Positions 5,121 through 5,158 of a stretch of DNA of 5,158 nucleotides are shown here, piece by piece (position 1 is the first letter of the stretch; each line of letters begins with the position of its first letter). Under the pieces are notes generated by a model. That model did no database searches. It saw only the letters and a list, made by a program, of their open reading frames with translations, and was not told the DNA's origin. The stretch comes from SG8-41 sp032123035. Its GTDB lineage: Bacteria; Pseudomonadota; Gammaproteobacteria; Burkholderiales; SG8-41. A program made the translations under genes and the position numbers. Location: assembly GCA_032123035.1 (NCBI GenBank), contig JAQBFV010000142.1, forward strand, positions 1 to 5,158, given 5' to 3'.

Positions 5121-5158
5121 TCCTTCTGCCTTCATCCTTCATCCTTCATCCTTCATCC
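5117..5158 (+). repeat. Heptamer array E: six TTCNNNN units running off the window
   Basis: In-phase units read TTCATCC, TTCTGCC, then four TTCATCC. All six carry TTC. The array reaches the last base of the window and may continue. The variant second unit is the reverse complement of the GGCAGAA sequence found in array D, so the two arrays can pair. Confidence 0.8.

Noticed and set aside
4990..5158. A sigma-70 promoter for lplT
   Set aside because: TTGTTC on the minus strand (5099-5104) could be a -35 box, but no reasonable -10 hexamer lies 16-18 bases downstream.

Overview
The window carries three well-supported protein genes in GC-rich DNA, separated by intergenic DNA rich in repeats. From left to right they are a type Vd patatin-like phospholipase (minus strand, 92-2329), a cysteine dioxygenase-like cupin (plus strand, 3020-3520) and the lysophospholipid transporter LplT (minus strand, 3676-4971). 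A secreted patatin with its own Omp85-type barrel, together with an LplT whose long TM5-TM6 loop resembles betaproteobacterial versions as I remember them, suggests a Beta- or Gammaproteobacterium. Betaproteobacteria are slightly favoured, but this is an inference from protein style and no search was run.

Layout. 1-91 is the far end of a neighbouring region: a possible 10-residue gene tail, a duplicated AT-rich decamer and a motif resembling the ends of RAYT/IS200-like elements. 92-2329 is the phospholipase, with a clear ribosome binding site and a perfect TATAAT about 110 bp upstream. 2330-3019 is an unusually long 690 bp gap. It holds a possible 50-residue ORF, an orphan Rho-independent terminator facing right, a set of overlapping GCGGACAT-type hairpins, a short heptamer array and the leader of the cupin gene. 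3020-3520 and 3676-4971 are convergent genes; each stop codon lies in or against a GC hairpin, with two inverted heptamer arrays between them. 4972-5158, upstream of lplT, holds two more heptamer arrays around a 7-bp dyad.

How the genes relate. The patatin protein would release fatty acids from phospholipids and leave lysophospholipids. LplT carries lysophospholipids across the inner membrane for re-acylation. The two could therefore act in the same lipid turnover, but they are not an operon, and the acyltransferase partner Aas is not in the window. The cupin is probably a non-haem iron thiol dioxygenase or a relative and has no obvious link to the other two.

The most unusual signal is not a gene. 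Five separate intergenic tracts, with different sequences, all have a strict 7-nt period, and almost every unit can be written TTC-NNNN on one strand or the other. They flank both the cupin gene and lplT, and in two places they are arranged as inverted pairs.
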